The notes under the pieces: generated by a model
Seen by the model: only the letters and a program-made list of their open reading frames with translations
What the model was told of the DNA's origin: nothing
Database searches by the model: none
In this document: in pieces, positions 20,706-35,179 of the stretch
How the letters are laid out: the number at the start of each line of letters is the position of its first letter
Position numbering within the stretch: the first letter of the stretch is position 1
Position numbers and translations under genes: made by a program
Assembly (NCBI GenBank): GCA_031761405.1
Contig: JASEVX010000007.1
Span: 29,104,859 to 29,168,858 of the forward strand
Length of the DNA stretch: 64,000 nt
Reading direction: 5' to 3'
Source: Serripes groenlandicus
Taxonomy: Eukaryota; Mollusca; Bivalvia; Cardiida; Cardiidae

Positions 20706-22458
20706 TGTATAAAATATTTATTTCATCCTAACTATTCATTTGCTTTGGTTTTAATAATCTGACTTTCATGTTAAGTATAATATCTTCCTATTTTACTATG
20801 TTACGTGGCGAAAACTTCTTCTGTCGGTCTTCTAATAGTTGTTTTCGATCATCTTTCGTTTTCATTCATTTATGCATTTTGTTTTTCGCAAATATCGCTG
20901 AAAGTTTCGTCTATATTGCACATACTTGATTCAAAGTAAACTTTGAGACCAATTGTCATCGCAAAATGCAGACATGAACAGTTTTAAACCACAGATATAT
21001 ATGTATGATAGGTCTATGAAGATAAATTACGCCGTCTAGTTGATTCGTTCTTTTATGAATATCGCGGTAAACACGTTTTCGGTGTATTTTGTCTAGACGA
21101 CAACATGTTTTATCACGGATACGATGTGAACTTCAAGACAACTTCATGACAACTTAAATGAAATGAAATCTTCTGGTTCTTACAAATACAGTGAGATCAT
21201 ACAGACACTTTCAGGCACATCTGCAGCAAATATATTTTGAAAACATTGTGGCAAAATTAGATTTATTTTCAACTTCATTCAATTATAATTACTTTTGTTC
21301 TTTCAATTATAGAGAGTGTCCTTATTTTTGAATAGCGGTAAATGTTCTAAAGACATGTGTTGCAGAATTGTTGTATGTGGGAAAAGGTTTGTAAAACAGT
21401 GTACTATAAATGTTCTTTTAAATATATTTGCCTTACAAACAATTGACTTTAAATTTTTGTAATATAAAAGTACCCTAAAGTCATGATTTTACAGTTTGAG
21501 AAATAATTTAAATGTTCTTTTTTCTTATTTTTTCATGTGCAAAAGACGTTTTTTTAAACGGTATTTTCACAAGTGGTGTACACAAGTGTTAGATATTTCG
21601 GACAGCAAGACATTTGGACACTGAACTTTTCGGAACTTTCAGATAAGTGATTTCTCGTATTATCTATACCCATCTTTGTATTGTTTATATCTATAAAAGA
21701 CAATTAAAAAGTAATGTTTTATTTTTGGCTGTTGTTGTTGTGTTAGTTTTGTTTCTAAAGTTATTTCACCAATTTCCATTTCAATCCTAAAAACTCGTTG
21801 TTTTACGCTTATATCTATGTTATATCATTGAAGAGTAATTTTATTTCAATCACATTTATTTTTATTATTTAAATTGTTTATGTTAATAAAATTTATGACC
21901 TATTTCTTTGTGAGATTTTTTTCTTTTTTCAGGAGAATTCATACATTTGTAACAGTAATCGTTTCATGCAGACAAAGTGGCAGTTATACGACTTCTAGAA
22001 CATGATACATGTGGTAAGAAGCATATATATAAGTATTTATAGAACAGAACAGAACATGTTCGCTCTAGAAACAGCATTTGTGAAGATGTGATAACATGGC
22101 TTCACATTAACATAAGGTTTTAAGTAAGTAAATTAGCATATTATTAATTATATTATTAATAAAACAATCGTTTATTTACTGTAGTTATACATTCTGTAGC
22201 AATAATTCAAACGTTTCCTTACTGTTCTCAGACACACCACAGTATATACATGTTGCCATTGAACATATATACAACTACAACGTGTCTGTGCGTATAATGT
22301 ATTTTCCTATGCAAATGCTCCCACCAGGAATAGCATAATTAACGATATTCAACAACATGGCTTCACATTTCTTCATATACCTGTATATCAACATCAATTA
22401 ATTCATTACAACATGGTACATATATAATAAATAATAAATACAAGTGCATATTTAGGTA
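20706..22458. other. Intergenic with one fold-back element
   Basis: Mostly AT-rich sequence with no recognisable gene. A fold-back TTAA-family copy lies at 21205-21388 (CAGCAAATATATTTTGAAAACATTGTGGC...GTATGTGGGAAAAGG). Confidence 0.5.
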
Positions 22459-23300
22459 TTAACCAGTCACAGTTTTTCTTAACATATTTGAACTATAAAC
22501 AAATTTTGCTAATCTCCATAACAACATCTTGTTACTGGTTTGGAGCAATGCTTTAAATTTGTCTTTATTTGGCCATGCATTGTAATACTTTGGCAACATT
22601 TCATATCGGAGTTTCTTGTAATAGGGACAGACAAGTACAAAATGATATTCATTTTCAATTACATGCATATTGCATAAAGTACATAAACGAGCTTCTCTTT
22701 CAATGTTCCTTATTCTATCTTCTTCTATCATATGTTTATGTGCTGAGCATCTTAAGCGTGATAAGGCTATTCTGTGATTATTATTGTTTACAATGGATAG
22801 ATATTTTTCTTGTTCAAAACTGTTTTTTATAAAATGATATGTTTCTAGTTTACTAGATTTACTGATGTCCTCGAACCATGACTGTACACATTGATCACAT
22901 ATGCGCTAAATGACACATTTTAGGTCTACATTTGTTACATTATGAGTAGTCCATACATATGAGCATCCAATAGTATCTAACAATTGTTTGACATTTAGTG
23001 TCCACTCATTTATGTTGTTTCCTTGGATATCTGACATCTTAAACAGTTAATATTTAATTGAATAAGGGTTCTTAATCATTTTATACCAATATTTCATTAT
23101 TTGAATTTTCCTTTGGATATACATTGGAAATCGCCCAAGTTCCCCATAGCAGATGGATTATATCCTTCCAAAACAATTGGAAAAATACCATAACTAAACA
23201 ATGACGCTGTTCAGTAAGTATTTTCCCAAAGTTACACTCAACGTTTAATGAAATTGTCCCTTTCAACATATGGGTAAGTTCCAAATCAAACAGAAATTTA
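22459..23300 (-). pseudogene. LINE C-terminal fragment
   Basis: 90 residues at 22459-22731 carry CTLCNMHVIENEYHFVLVC, and upstream pieces around 23100-23160 in other frames resemble the GELGRFP connection motif. It is a 3' LINE fragment with several frameshifts. Confidence 0.75.
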
Positions 23301-23725
23301 ATGAAACAGTGTAAGTCAATTAATCAAATAATCAGCTTTATGTTGAACAGTTTTCCAGTAACATGTAGAAAATATGTTATGTACACTAACCAATTAGTAA
23401 TACATGTTATGTTCTTTTGTGTCAAGAGTCTTAAACATAGTGAACGTTTATATAAAGCGATATTTGTAAACTATGGAACTGTCAAATACCACATTTTATG
23501 AATGAAACACCAGAACATAAAGTTTTACATATTTTGTCTGACTGAAACGATTCTGTATGTGAAGAAACCACAGGCAAGTATGTAAATAAGCAATGTTCAT
23601 ATAAAGCTTTGTCATCTGTTGCATAGCTTTATACTACTCTCACTCATCCTCTGTCTTTGTGTCTGTCCTGTTTTTCTTACTATTACATGCTGTAAACACT
23701 TAATTATACGTGTGTGTATTGTATT
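23301..23725. other. Spacer beyond SLC22 copy B, nothing recognised
   Basis: AT-rich, no frame with recognisable content. The 3' UTR match with copy A begins only at about 23726. Confidence 0.4.
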
Positions 23726-23801
23726 GTATTGTATGTTTATAATGTATCTTCTGTAAAGGTGGATTAATAAAATATATATAGTAAAGAAAAAAAAGTAAAT
23801 A
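23726..23801 (-). other. 3' UTR start of SLC22 copy B
   Basis: Matches the copy A 3' UTR start (7534-7605 in reverse), including TATATATTTTATTAATCC and the GTATCTTC-type segment. A GTATT microsatellite follows. Confidence 0.6.
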
Positions 23802-24071
23802 TTAAAGTCGGGTATTGTTGGTCAAGTCCTTCTCTGTTACTTTCACAGCCTCCTTTTCCTTTTGTTCGAAAACGATTTCTTTGCCGTCAAAGGCGTGGTT
23901 ACTCTGTCCGTTGATATGATTGCTGTCCGAGGGAGTGGCGTGTTTGTCCTTGTCCTCGTATCTATGAAACAGGGGCTGGTCTTTTGTTTCGGGAAATTGA
24001 CACCATAGAAATGCGGATATAAACATGACAGCTGCAGCGACGAAGTACAACAAACCATCCACGAAGTCGTT
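23802..24071 (-). CDS. SLC22 copy B exon 9
   Basis: Phase 0 start after TTTTTTCCAG. It encodes NDFVDGLLYFVAAAVMF (last helix), LWCQFPETKDQPL and a tail with one KDKHATPSD unit. TAA stop at 23804-23802. Confidence 0.92.
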   Translation of the reverse strand, partial: NDFVDGLLYFVAAAVMFISAFLWCQFPETKDQPLFHRYEDKDKHATPSDSNHINGQSNHAFDGKEIVFEQKEKEAVKVTEKDLTNNTRL

Positions 24072-25261
24072 CTGGAAAAAACACGAAGAAACGAATATGC
24101 GGAAAATGACTTTGAAAATAATGTGGATACTCTCTAGAAATGAAAGTATATTTATTGAATATACAGTCGAACCTTTACCTACGACCACTGTGGAATAGCA
24201 ATTCCTTGTCTATAGGCATCATACTTTTAGTTTTCCAATTACTCATTTTCCTTATAAATGAGTCTTTTTGAAAGACCACCTATGAACACAGACCATATCG
24301 TTCACCTCCCATGAGTAGTCTTTAAACACAGGTTTGACTGTAGTTGCAAACTTTGTGGAGAAAGCAGAAATCGCTTACCTTAAGCAAATTCTTCCTTTCA
24401 CAATGTTTTCAACAGTCGTCTGCTTTGAAATGATCATTGAGAGTTTGGTGTCAGTCAGTTGTTATGCAAACCCCTCCTCCCTGAGCGCCAAGGAGGGGGA
24501 TCAAACCCGCGATCTCCGACATCCGAGGCGAAGGCTCTACATCCACACCATGGAGGCGTTTCCGTACTTTTTTTATTAAGCGAAGAAAATGGTTTTTAGA
24601 AGATTTCGAACATCGTTCGAACGCGACCAGTGTAGAACTAGATCCGACTCCTCGGATACACAGACTGGTCTAGTTCTACACTTGTTGAATATGCCTTGAT
24701 ACCGGTATTATTTAATCGCCGCTCAAATTAACCTTTACCTGATGCAGACGACTTTTTATAATATTGTAGAAAAAACTGCCCCCCCCCCCCCCCCCCCCCT
24801 CACCAATTGTTATTCCCAATGTTCGATATATCAATTATTCATGTCCGTATATATAATAGATTGTAAAAATATTGTTTACGTTAAAGACAGGGAATAATGA
24901 ACTATCTTACCAAGAAAACAATTTGAGGAGCTATCATACCGCCGACACGGGCGGCCGTGTTGTGAAGTCCGTAAGCTGTATTTCTAAAACAAAAATAGAC
25001 ATTAAAAACGTTAAAAAATATATATATTTCTAATTTAAACAGAAATAGACATAGTAAGTATCAATATAATGATATACACATATAATATATATATGTATAT
25101 ATGTACCGTTATCTCGATGAAAGGTGTACCATTATAAAACAAGCCCACATTTTAATAAAGGTTTTAAGTTTGTGTTTGTCGTAAAATGGACTATCTGGTT
25201 TACATTTGATTTTTATATCGAATTTTGCTTGAATATTGTATACGTGCACAAATGGCATATC

Positions 25262-25301
<40 letters not shown>

Positions 25302-28300
25302 ACATTCTCTATGAGTACATGTATAATTGTTAATAAGATTTGCAAATATTGTGGCAAAATATTTGATTTGACTTATACAAATACATGTATCTCATCATTT
25401 ACATACATTTACATAAACAAATGTATACGCGAACATCAAGTAATAATCCAAAATAACTTGAAGTTTCCTGATTTTAGTATAGCTCAAAAATAGCTTATAC
25501 CAAATAAAGAAAATTTAACCTTTTACTTAAAGCAGTTTATGAGAGTGTGAATATAACAATATTTGAAGGATACATCTTATCCCATATTCATACTGTCAAT
25601 CGCCTACATATATTACTTCAAAGGTCATCTTATTTAGTTGATCTGAAGCTTATAGTCTGTGAGTAATGGGTATTTAGGATATATAAAACTGTTGCGCACT
25701 TATCAACAATAAATAACATATATTGCAGCAATATGCAACCTGTATTAGAAAGAAGTATGTATTCCTGTATTTTTTTAACTATTTTGTCACAAATTGTACT
25801 TATCATAACAGATTTAATACATACTCATTTCGTAATACGTACAAACGTGACAAAACGTTACTATTTTCTAAATCACTGTACCACTTTTGTATTAAATTAT
25901 CAATAACCCTTTGCTTAAATACATGTATGCCTATAAATAATTTATGATTATGAATACCATGATGTTCCCATATATCAGAAAATCCGTGTTCCGACAATGA
26001 GGTTTTAACGTTTGATGATCAATTTCTTTAACCATTGAAGGTGTCTTCAAGTGGAATAACATTTGCAGTTTGTTAAGTTATATTGTCTGTAGATATTAGT
26101 TTTAACCAAGTTTTATTAATAGGTACATATCGATTGATATAAAGAGGTAGTCTACCCAATTCACCGTAAATTGCGGCATTGCGTGTATTGGTTTTACACC
26201 AATCGTAATATCTTGCAAAACTTTAAATTCAAATCCTTACATTTGATAATTCCCCAAATGGGGCTACTGTAGTATTGGAGTCACGAAAGCATCAACAAGT
26301 TATCAAGCCATTGTGAGTTCACTTTGTATTTAATCACATTGTTAAGGGTACATGCTGCGCCTTTGATGCTTTGCCCGATTATATATTGGTTATTTAAATC
26401 AAAAGACCCTGTGTAATTAAACACCACACCGAGATAAGTAAAGTTATCCATAATTTCAATTTTCTGTTCCTTATAAAAAAAGTTTTCACATGCTCTAATT
26501 TTGCCCCTTTTTCTGAACACAACAACCTTAGTCTGTTTAAGGATTTTACCTCGAGTCCCCATATAGAGCAATCCTCATTTAAACCAGAGGCAAAATATAA
26601 TATATTGCTAATCGTTTAATACATGTAGGTATGCTGTGATATCTCCCTTGTTATGAATGTGAATTATAAATCCTTCAGACCAACTTTGGGGGAAATATCC
26701 AGGATTAAATACAATATTGAACATGTCCACCAAGTGACCAGATATAATGTCACTGGTTTCGATGAAATAATCATATAGTAAAGTGTCATTAGGACTAGGC
26801 CTCTTGTGACGTTATGGACGTTTAATTGCGCTTCACAAATGTAGGGGAATGTATATTTAAATCGCTTTTTTTTAGTAAATTCTTTAATATCCGGTGTTTC
26901 CGTTTTCTCGAAAGTATTCAATATGCTTCTAAAATGATTTTCAAAATATACAATTCAAGCTTCGTGATTATTATCCTTCTTTTCCGCTTAAAGAAATTAC
27001 AAAATTCCCGAGGACTTTTATTTCGAAAACTTCTTAGGTTGTCAGACTGACTCAAAGTGTAAGCTCGTTTCTTGCGCTGTATTGATTTCTTATATTTTTA
27101 TTTATTTTCACAGAACAAAATTCTATCCTTATCATTTCTCTCTTTATTGAAATGCGGCACGGATTCTTTATATGAACCGTTTTGCGTCTGTACATTCACC
27201 ATCGAACCATTTGCTATTATATTTAGCATTTGTATTAATTTCTGGTTTATTTCCCACAATGTTTCTTTCAAAAAGCGGAGAAGCAATTTCCTGAATATGA
27301 AACGAAAATCATTCTATCATTGTATCTATCGATGTTTTGTCCGAGATATTCCCAGTATTGACGATTCAGTTTTAAAACAGCTAGTTTAAGATTTTAATTA
27401 AGACCAATTTCTCCTTTTGTCATAATGTTTTCAAAAATCTTCTGCTACAGAGGTACATGGGATAAAGATCATACTTTTGTATTAGTCAATCATTTAGTTA
27501 CAAAGTTAGAAATAATGGGGGCGGGGGAAGTAAGAAGTAAGACTCGATACCTGACTGTCGTTGGATAGAGTTCTGTGGTATATACAATCATAGCCGCCCA
27601 TCCTGCAGCCAGAGTCATCTTGCAGCCGTACGCAAACACGTTGGTGATAACTCCTTGTAACGGTGTGTCTGATAAATCAAAAAGTTCTTAAGTAAAATAT
27701 AGTGATTAGTAAGTAATCCGTTATATACTAGTGATTAGTAAGTAATCAATTACATACTAGTGATTAGTAAGTAATCAGTTACATACTAGTGATTAGTTAG
27801 TAACATTATTTTTCAGTTACATACTAGTGATTAGTAAGTAACATTATTTTTCAGTTATATACTAGTGATTAGTTAGTAACATTATTTTTCAGTTACATAC
27901 TAGTTAGTAGTTAGTTACATTATTTTTCAGTTATATACTAGTGATTAGTAAGTGACATTTTTTTTTCAGTTATATACTAGTGATTAGTAAGTAACGTTAT
28001 TTTTTCAGTTATAAACTAGTGATAAGTAAGTAACATTATTTTCAGTTATATACTAGTGATTAGTAAGTAATCAGTTACATACTAGTGATTAGTAAGTAAC
28101 GTTATTTTTTCAGTGATATACTAGTGATAAGTAAATAACATTATTGTTCAGTTATATATTAATGATTAGTAAGAAACGTTATTTTTTCAATTATATACTA
28201 TTGATAAGTAAGTAACATTATTGTTCAGTTATATACTAGTGATTAGTACGTAACGTTATTTTTTTTCAGTTATATACTAGTGGTTAGTATTAAGTCAAAT

Positions 28301-31300
28301 TAAAGGTCACTATAAAGATGCTGAACTTTTTTTGGCGGGAGATTTTAACTCACGTATTAAAAACTTAAACGATTTTGTATTAGATGATAATTTATTGTTT
28401 ATATTTGGTGATGATGTGCCCTATCCTGAAGATGATTTTAGTATGCCTAGATTGTCTAAAGATACAGAATTTAATCGTTTTGGTTTATCATTTATTGAAT
28501 TATGTTGCACTTATAGTGTACATGTTTTTAATGGTCGCCTTTTTGATGATATTCCTGGTAACTACACTTGTTTAGCAAATAATGGAGCTAGTGTTGTCGA
28601 CTATATGGCAGCCTCTACACATTTATTTAAATACGTTACACACTTTAAAATCGATGATAATGATGTGTCTGTTCATTTTCCTATTATCTGCCATTTTTCT
28701 TTCCTTACAAAACCAAATCTAAATAATCATATTGTTGATAGTGAAGAAAATATGTTACCATGGCTTAAGTATAAATGGAAGCCAGAACTTAAAGATATTT
28801 TTGTTGATAAACTTATATGTGAATTTCAACATTTCAATGAAGCACGTAATAGTCTAGAAAACCGAACTTTGTCTTCGTTTCTACCAGATTGTATTAATAT
28901 TTTAAATTATCCGCTGACAATATGAAACGTACCAAAAACTTATCGACTCAACCACCATGGTGGGATAATCAGTGTAAAACCCTTAAAAGGGAGAAAACTC
29001 GTTTTCTTCGACAGTTCCGTGTTTCAAATGATAGACATGATTTATTGAAATATAAAACGTCAAAAAATAAATTCAAGTCATTGTGCAACAACAAAAAGTA
29101 TTTACATTGCAAAGTTAATCGAAAGCTGTTAGTTGATTCTAGGAAAAATGCTAAACAATTCTGGAAAAAGGAAAAATTACAGAAAATGTAGGTTCATTAA
29201 TAACATGTAATGAATGGCATGACTATTTTAAATCACTCTTAAACCCTATTGTGGTTGATAATAACGTTTTCGAAGATGCCAATTTCTTGGTAAATGTAAA
29301 TCATGATCATTTTAATTGTGAAGAACTAAATATACCGATTTCGGACTTAGAAATTTGGCAAAGTATAAATAAGTTACATGCAAACCGGTCACCTGGACCT
29401 GACGGTGTATGCTTAGAAATGTATAAACATAGTTTTCATATAATTCTACTTTTTTTAAATGAGCTATTTAATGAAATATTTGAAAATGGAGATTTTCCTG
29501 AACAATGGAGTCAAAGTATTATTACCCCAATACATAAAAAGGGTTCTAAATCAGACCCTAATAATTACCGTGGTATTTCTTTAATAGATTCATTATGTAA
29601 AATATTTGTTAATATACTAACTATTCGTCTTACTAAATGGTGTGATAATTATAATGTTATTGATGAGTCTCAGGCATGATTTAAAAAAGGCTATTCAACA
29701 ACAGATAATATTTTCAGTTTAATGGCATTAATTCAAAAGTATTTATACAAGAAAAGGGGTAGGTTCTATTGTATCTATATATATTTTGCCAAAGCTTTTG
29801 ATAGTATACAGCATCAAAAACTATGGGGTGTATTTTCTAGAAATAACATCAAAGGAAACTTTTTAATTATTATTAAATCCATGTATGCAAAACTTAAATC
29901 ATGTGTTAAAGTCCATGACAAACTCACAAGTTGTTTTACATGTAATACTGGAACAAGACAGGGCTGTGTCGGCAGTCCGATCATTTTTTCTCTTTTTATA
30001 AATGATTTAGTTAATGTTCTTCATGACAAATGTGAAAGAGGTATTTTTGTGTCTAATGACATAGAAGATTTAGTTGCTCTAATGTTTGCTGATGACGTTT
30101 CTAGTTTTTCTGAAACTGTCATAAATCTACAACACCAGATTAACTATATTGAGGAATATTGCAAATCTGTAAATATGAAGATTAATTTAAGTAAAACTAA
30201 AATAGTTGTTTTCAGAGATGGTGGTGTTTTAAAACAAACTGAAAAATGGTTCTTCAATAATGAACCCATCGAAGTTGAACCATTTTATAAATATCTAGGT
30301 GTATTTTTCACACCGAAGTTAGTATGGTCAAAAACTGAAGAAACGCTTTCTCTACAGGGTTTAAAAGCATCAGCTTGTATTTTTAATTTTCAAAGACAAT
30401 TTGGTCATATTAATCCAATTGATATGTTTAAGATTTTTGATTCTATGGTTAAACCTATTTTATGTTATGCGTCAGAAATCTGGGGCTACAAATATGTTGA
30501 TAAAATTGAATCTGTACAAGTTAAATTTTGCAAACAATATTGTAATTTGTCACAAAACACTGCTAATTATTTTGCTCTTGGTGAATGTGGGAGACTACCA
30601 CTTTGTACTATTTACATGACAAACTGTATTAAATACTGGTTAGAATTGACACGTATGGGAGATCACAGGTATCCAAAACATTGTTACTTAATGTTAAAAC
30701 GTTTACAGGAATCTGGTAGGAAAACTTGGACAGGTTGTATTAAAGATATGCCTTTCCGATTTGGTTTTGGATGCGTGTGGGTCTCTCATGATGTTGGGGA
30801 TGACTTAAACTTTATTAATATTTTTAAGCAACGCTTAATTGATAGCTATTCACAAAACTGGCATAATGATATTGAAACTTCACCAAAAGCCTTACATTAT
30901 AAGTACTTTAAGACCCTACTTAATGTTGAACGCTATTTAAGCTTAGACTTATCATATAAATATAGGAAAGCTATTTCAAATTTTCGTTGCTCATGTCATA
31001 GTCTAATGATAGAAAATGGTAGACATATTGGAATTGATAGACACTTAAGATATTGCTTCTACTGCTTAAAGTCAAATACATATGTTATTGAAGACGAATA
31101 CCATTTTTTCTTCGAATGTCCACTGTATAACACTATGCGAGATATCTATTTTAAAGATTATTGGTTACAAAACAGTTCTCATAACTTATTTTACTCCCTT
31201 ATGTCGTCTACAATAACAGATGAAGTTTTGTCAATTGCTAAATATTTATATCATGCAATGAATAAAAGAAAACAAGAGCTTGATGTCGTATGATCAGTAA

Positions 31301-34300
31301 ATTATTTTGTCTTTAATGTTTAAATACTTCTGCACTTGTTATTTGTAAAACAATGTATATTTGTCACTCTATTGTTAAATTGTATTTGTTGTATTTTGTA
31401 TTTTGGGCCAGAGGCCTATATTACTTGAATAAATAAATATAAAAAAAAAAAAAAAAAAAAGTAAGTAACATTATTGTTCAGTTATATACTAGTGATGAAT
31501 AAGTGACATTATTTTCAGTTATATACTAGTGATTAGTAAGTGACATTATTTTTCAGTTATATACTAGTGGTGAGTGAGTGACATTATCTTTCAGTTATAT
31601 ACTAGTGATTAGTTAGTAACATTATTTTTCAGTTATATACTAGTGATTAGTAATAAACGTTATTTTTCAGTTATATACTAGTGATTAGTAATAAACGTTA
31701 TTTTTCAGTTATATACTAGTGATTAGTAAGTAATATTATATTTCAGTTATATCACGGCGATCAGTTCATACAGCCACGTGCTTTCTGTCTTTCCTTTACC
31801 TATACTCCACACAGCATTTCACTGAGGCAACTTGCTACCCTTGCTCATAAACTATTGTAGCCCATTGATGGAAGACATTAGTCATGATAACCTTAGTCTC
31901 GGAAAGTTAGAAAGGCTGAGCCGGGCTTCGAACTAACGACCCTTGGAATGATGACCCCCTTCTTTACCGACTGAGCTATCACGGCTCGACCCAAAAGTCA
32001 CAATGGTACTCCAATAAAAAATACAGTGTTTAAAGGTATCCTTACCCACATACTGAATAATCCCGACGATAAGACCAAATATTCCAGTTATGAAAAAGAA
32101 TCCGAAACACGAGGCTTTCCTCCCAAATCTGAAAATATGCAACACAATGGTATGTTTAACCAGGGACGTAGGTAAGACCTACGTCCCTGGTTTAACGTAA
32201 CAGAGCGGAATATATTCTGTATTAAACAGCGCTTACAGGAAAACAGAGACAAGGCGCCGGTACTCCTGAATGACATGTCACGTGTTCGCTCCCCGTGAGA
32301 ATGGAGTTTAATAGAAATTGGAAAATTACATAAAATGAAACGATACTCCATACTATGTTGGCATATTACTGCCGTAAGATAACCTGTTAACGTCTCTACA
32401 ATGTAAACAGGTTATCTAGTTAATGTTTTCGAATTTCACTTAATACCTAACATAATAACTGGGAGACTAGATAAGATTCGTGTTGCCAGTTATCAATACA
32501 TTAATACGCAAATCGTAACTACTTATTATTTCACATAATAACTGGTAAACTAGATAAGATTCGTGTTACCACTTAATGGTCATTTGGAAGACTTTGCATA
32601 TAAATTTTAAAAAATGCGAATGACCTCCGATTGTATCTGTAACTGGCAACACGAATCTTATCATCGAGTTAACAACTTATTAAGTCACTTGCTAAGTGAA
32701 ATTCGCAAATCATAACTAGACAACCTGTTTCAAACTCCAGATTTGTTTTTCGTTAAAAGTTCTCATTTAGGAAGAAGTGTTCACATGGGTAAGTCAGCTA
32801 CAACGTATATATTGATGCAACCTACAGCTTTTCAAAAGTCTTAGTTTTCGCACTGGTAAAACTGGTTGTATTTACGCTAACCATTGTTTTTATTAGTTTA
32901 AACTTATTAATTTTAAATCGATTGGGAAACAATCTTTCAGCTTATACTAATCTTGCTTCATGTATGCTTTCTTGATACTTAACCAGTACTCGCACAGTTT
33001 GTATCGAAAAATCCCTAAGGCAAAAACAGCTCTTCACGGGATTCAAACCCGGATCCTTTGGTACGGGAGGCCGACGCTCTACCACTGCACTTCCACACAC
33101 TATAGTGTTCATATTGATAAATATATTTAACTCATTATAATAGGAGACAATACTATCAGAAACTTTTTATTCTCTCAAAAATGATCTTAAGAAAACAGAA
33201 GAAAAGTGTGTCGATACATGTACGTACCTACATATTGACGAAAAGGCTTCTCAATTTTATAAAAAAAACAAAGAAACACACATTTTATGAAAATACGTAT
33301 TCGATTTGCATAATTATAAATAATAAAACTCTACACAAAAGTAAATACATGTCACCATTGACGAGCACTACCTACCTATTGACGAACACGAACATGGATA
33401 AGTTGACTGGTGCCTCGATAATGTTGCTTATGAATATGTTTAGATACAAGTCCCCGGCCAACGTGCCAATCCCAAATAACAGCCCATAATACGAGTAACT
33501 AATGGCCAACCTGTCAATTACAAGTATTGAACAGTTAGATTGATTGGGGTTTAACGCCGTTTTCAACTATTTCTCCGTCATACCAAAGCGGTCAGTTCAC
33601 CTTCCCACGTGTATCCTGGCTTTCTCACACCATATCTCCAAACACCAGTCTTTCAAAGTAACTTACCACATATATTGTTAGCTAATTGGTATACAGATGA
33701 CCAATGGCGCTTGTGGCAATTTACTGTTGACAACCGTGGGAAAGACTGTTGAGCTGTGTTTCGAAATCACAACCCATGAATTAACGGCCCGCGTAGCTGC
33801 TGCGACTGTGTTACCGAACCGTGCGATCCCTTGCGCTTGAACAGTCATAGTCGAACACCAACTAGTGGTGAAGGCGTTTCACTCCATAAGACAAAGAAAA
33901 GTGCTACCAAGAAAACATTGATGCTTTTGGCTAAATATATCCATAAGCATTTGTTTCTGACACTGTTCATGATTTATGCGTTTTAAGCAAATTATAATGT
34001 GTGTAGTTGATATATCCGTGTCTTGTTTATCCTCGTATATGTATGTGACTAAACGTATTACTATTTATTACGCATTTACAATGTTGTTGATATATGTATA
34101 GACTTATTTGTATGTAACTAGAAACATGTGTAAACATATAATATCTATCCATCTGTATGGAGTGAGGCGCATTCAACAGCCGTGCGTTTTCGACGATGTG
34201 AAACAGTTAACACTGAACGTTTTGTACAGTGTAGATCGCCAACAACGTGCGTCTCCCTGTGTCCGAATTCCTAAAAATGTATAACACCCAAACGAATGAA

Positions 34301-35133
34301 GAACGAAGCCTTACTTACAACGTAGCAGAATTATCTTTTTGAGTTAAATAACTTCAATTAGTTAATTTGGAATTTAACGTCGTTTTAAATGGTATTTCAG
34401 TTATGCAACGCGTTTGTTTACCGGCTCACTCACACCAGTACTCCACATAACTATTTCCCCAGACAACTCGCCACCTTCACATATACGCATTTAACCCATT
34501 CATTGCCAACTTTGGGGCTTATCAGGCTATCGAGCGATCTCTATCTCCGAGAAATACTAGCGTTTACATAAGCGAGTTTACCAGTCATCTGTTGCTGTCG
34601 GGTGATTTATGGGCGTCATAAAAAGTGTTGTTTTATCATATTCGCAGTCTTGATTTATTCTAGACGCGCGTATACAAAAAGAAATTTTTTGCAGTAGATT
34701 GCAATGTATGCATTTATTTATCTTTGTTTATTCTTTCTATGCCGATTTTCCAATAGACTTTGAAAGTCGAATATATATATCACAATCATAAACAATTAAA
34801 TACTGTTATTCATAAAATCTCTAAAATTGTACAGAATGTCCCCCCCCCCCCCCCCCCCCCCTTAAGTGATACATCGACGAAATGACAAAAAAATGTACGC
34901 CCACACCCAAGCCCAAATCCTGGATCCGCCCCTGTCGTCTGCTGTATATATTTCAAAATGCGTCTGCTAGATGCCGATACAAACGACAGGGTGGCACCAT
35001 ATGCTCTCCTGTTACAGATTCACTTCGAGATAGAGTCATCTGCAGAATGTACAGAATGTACACAGTAACATTTGTTAACTCTCTCACTGCCAAATTTCAC
35101 AGATTCACTTCGAGATAGAGTCATCTGCAGAAT

Positions 35134-35179
<46 letters not shown>

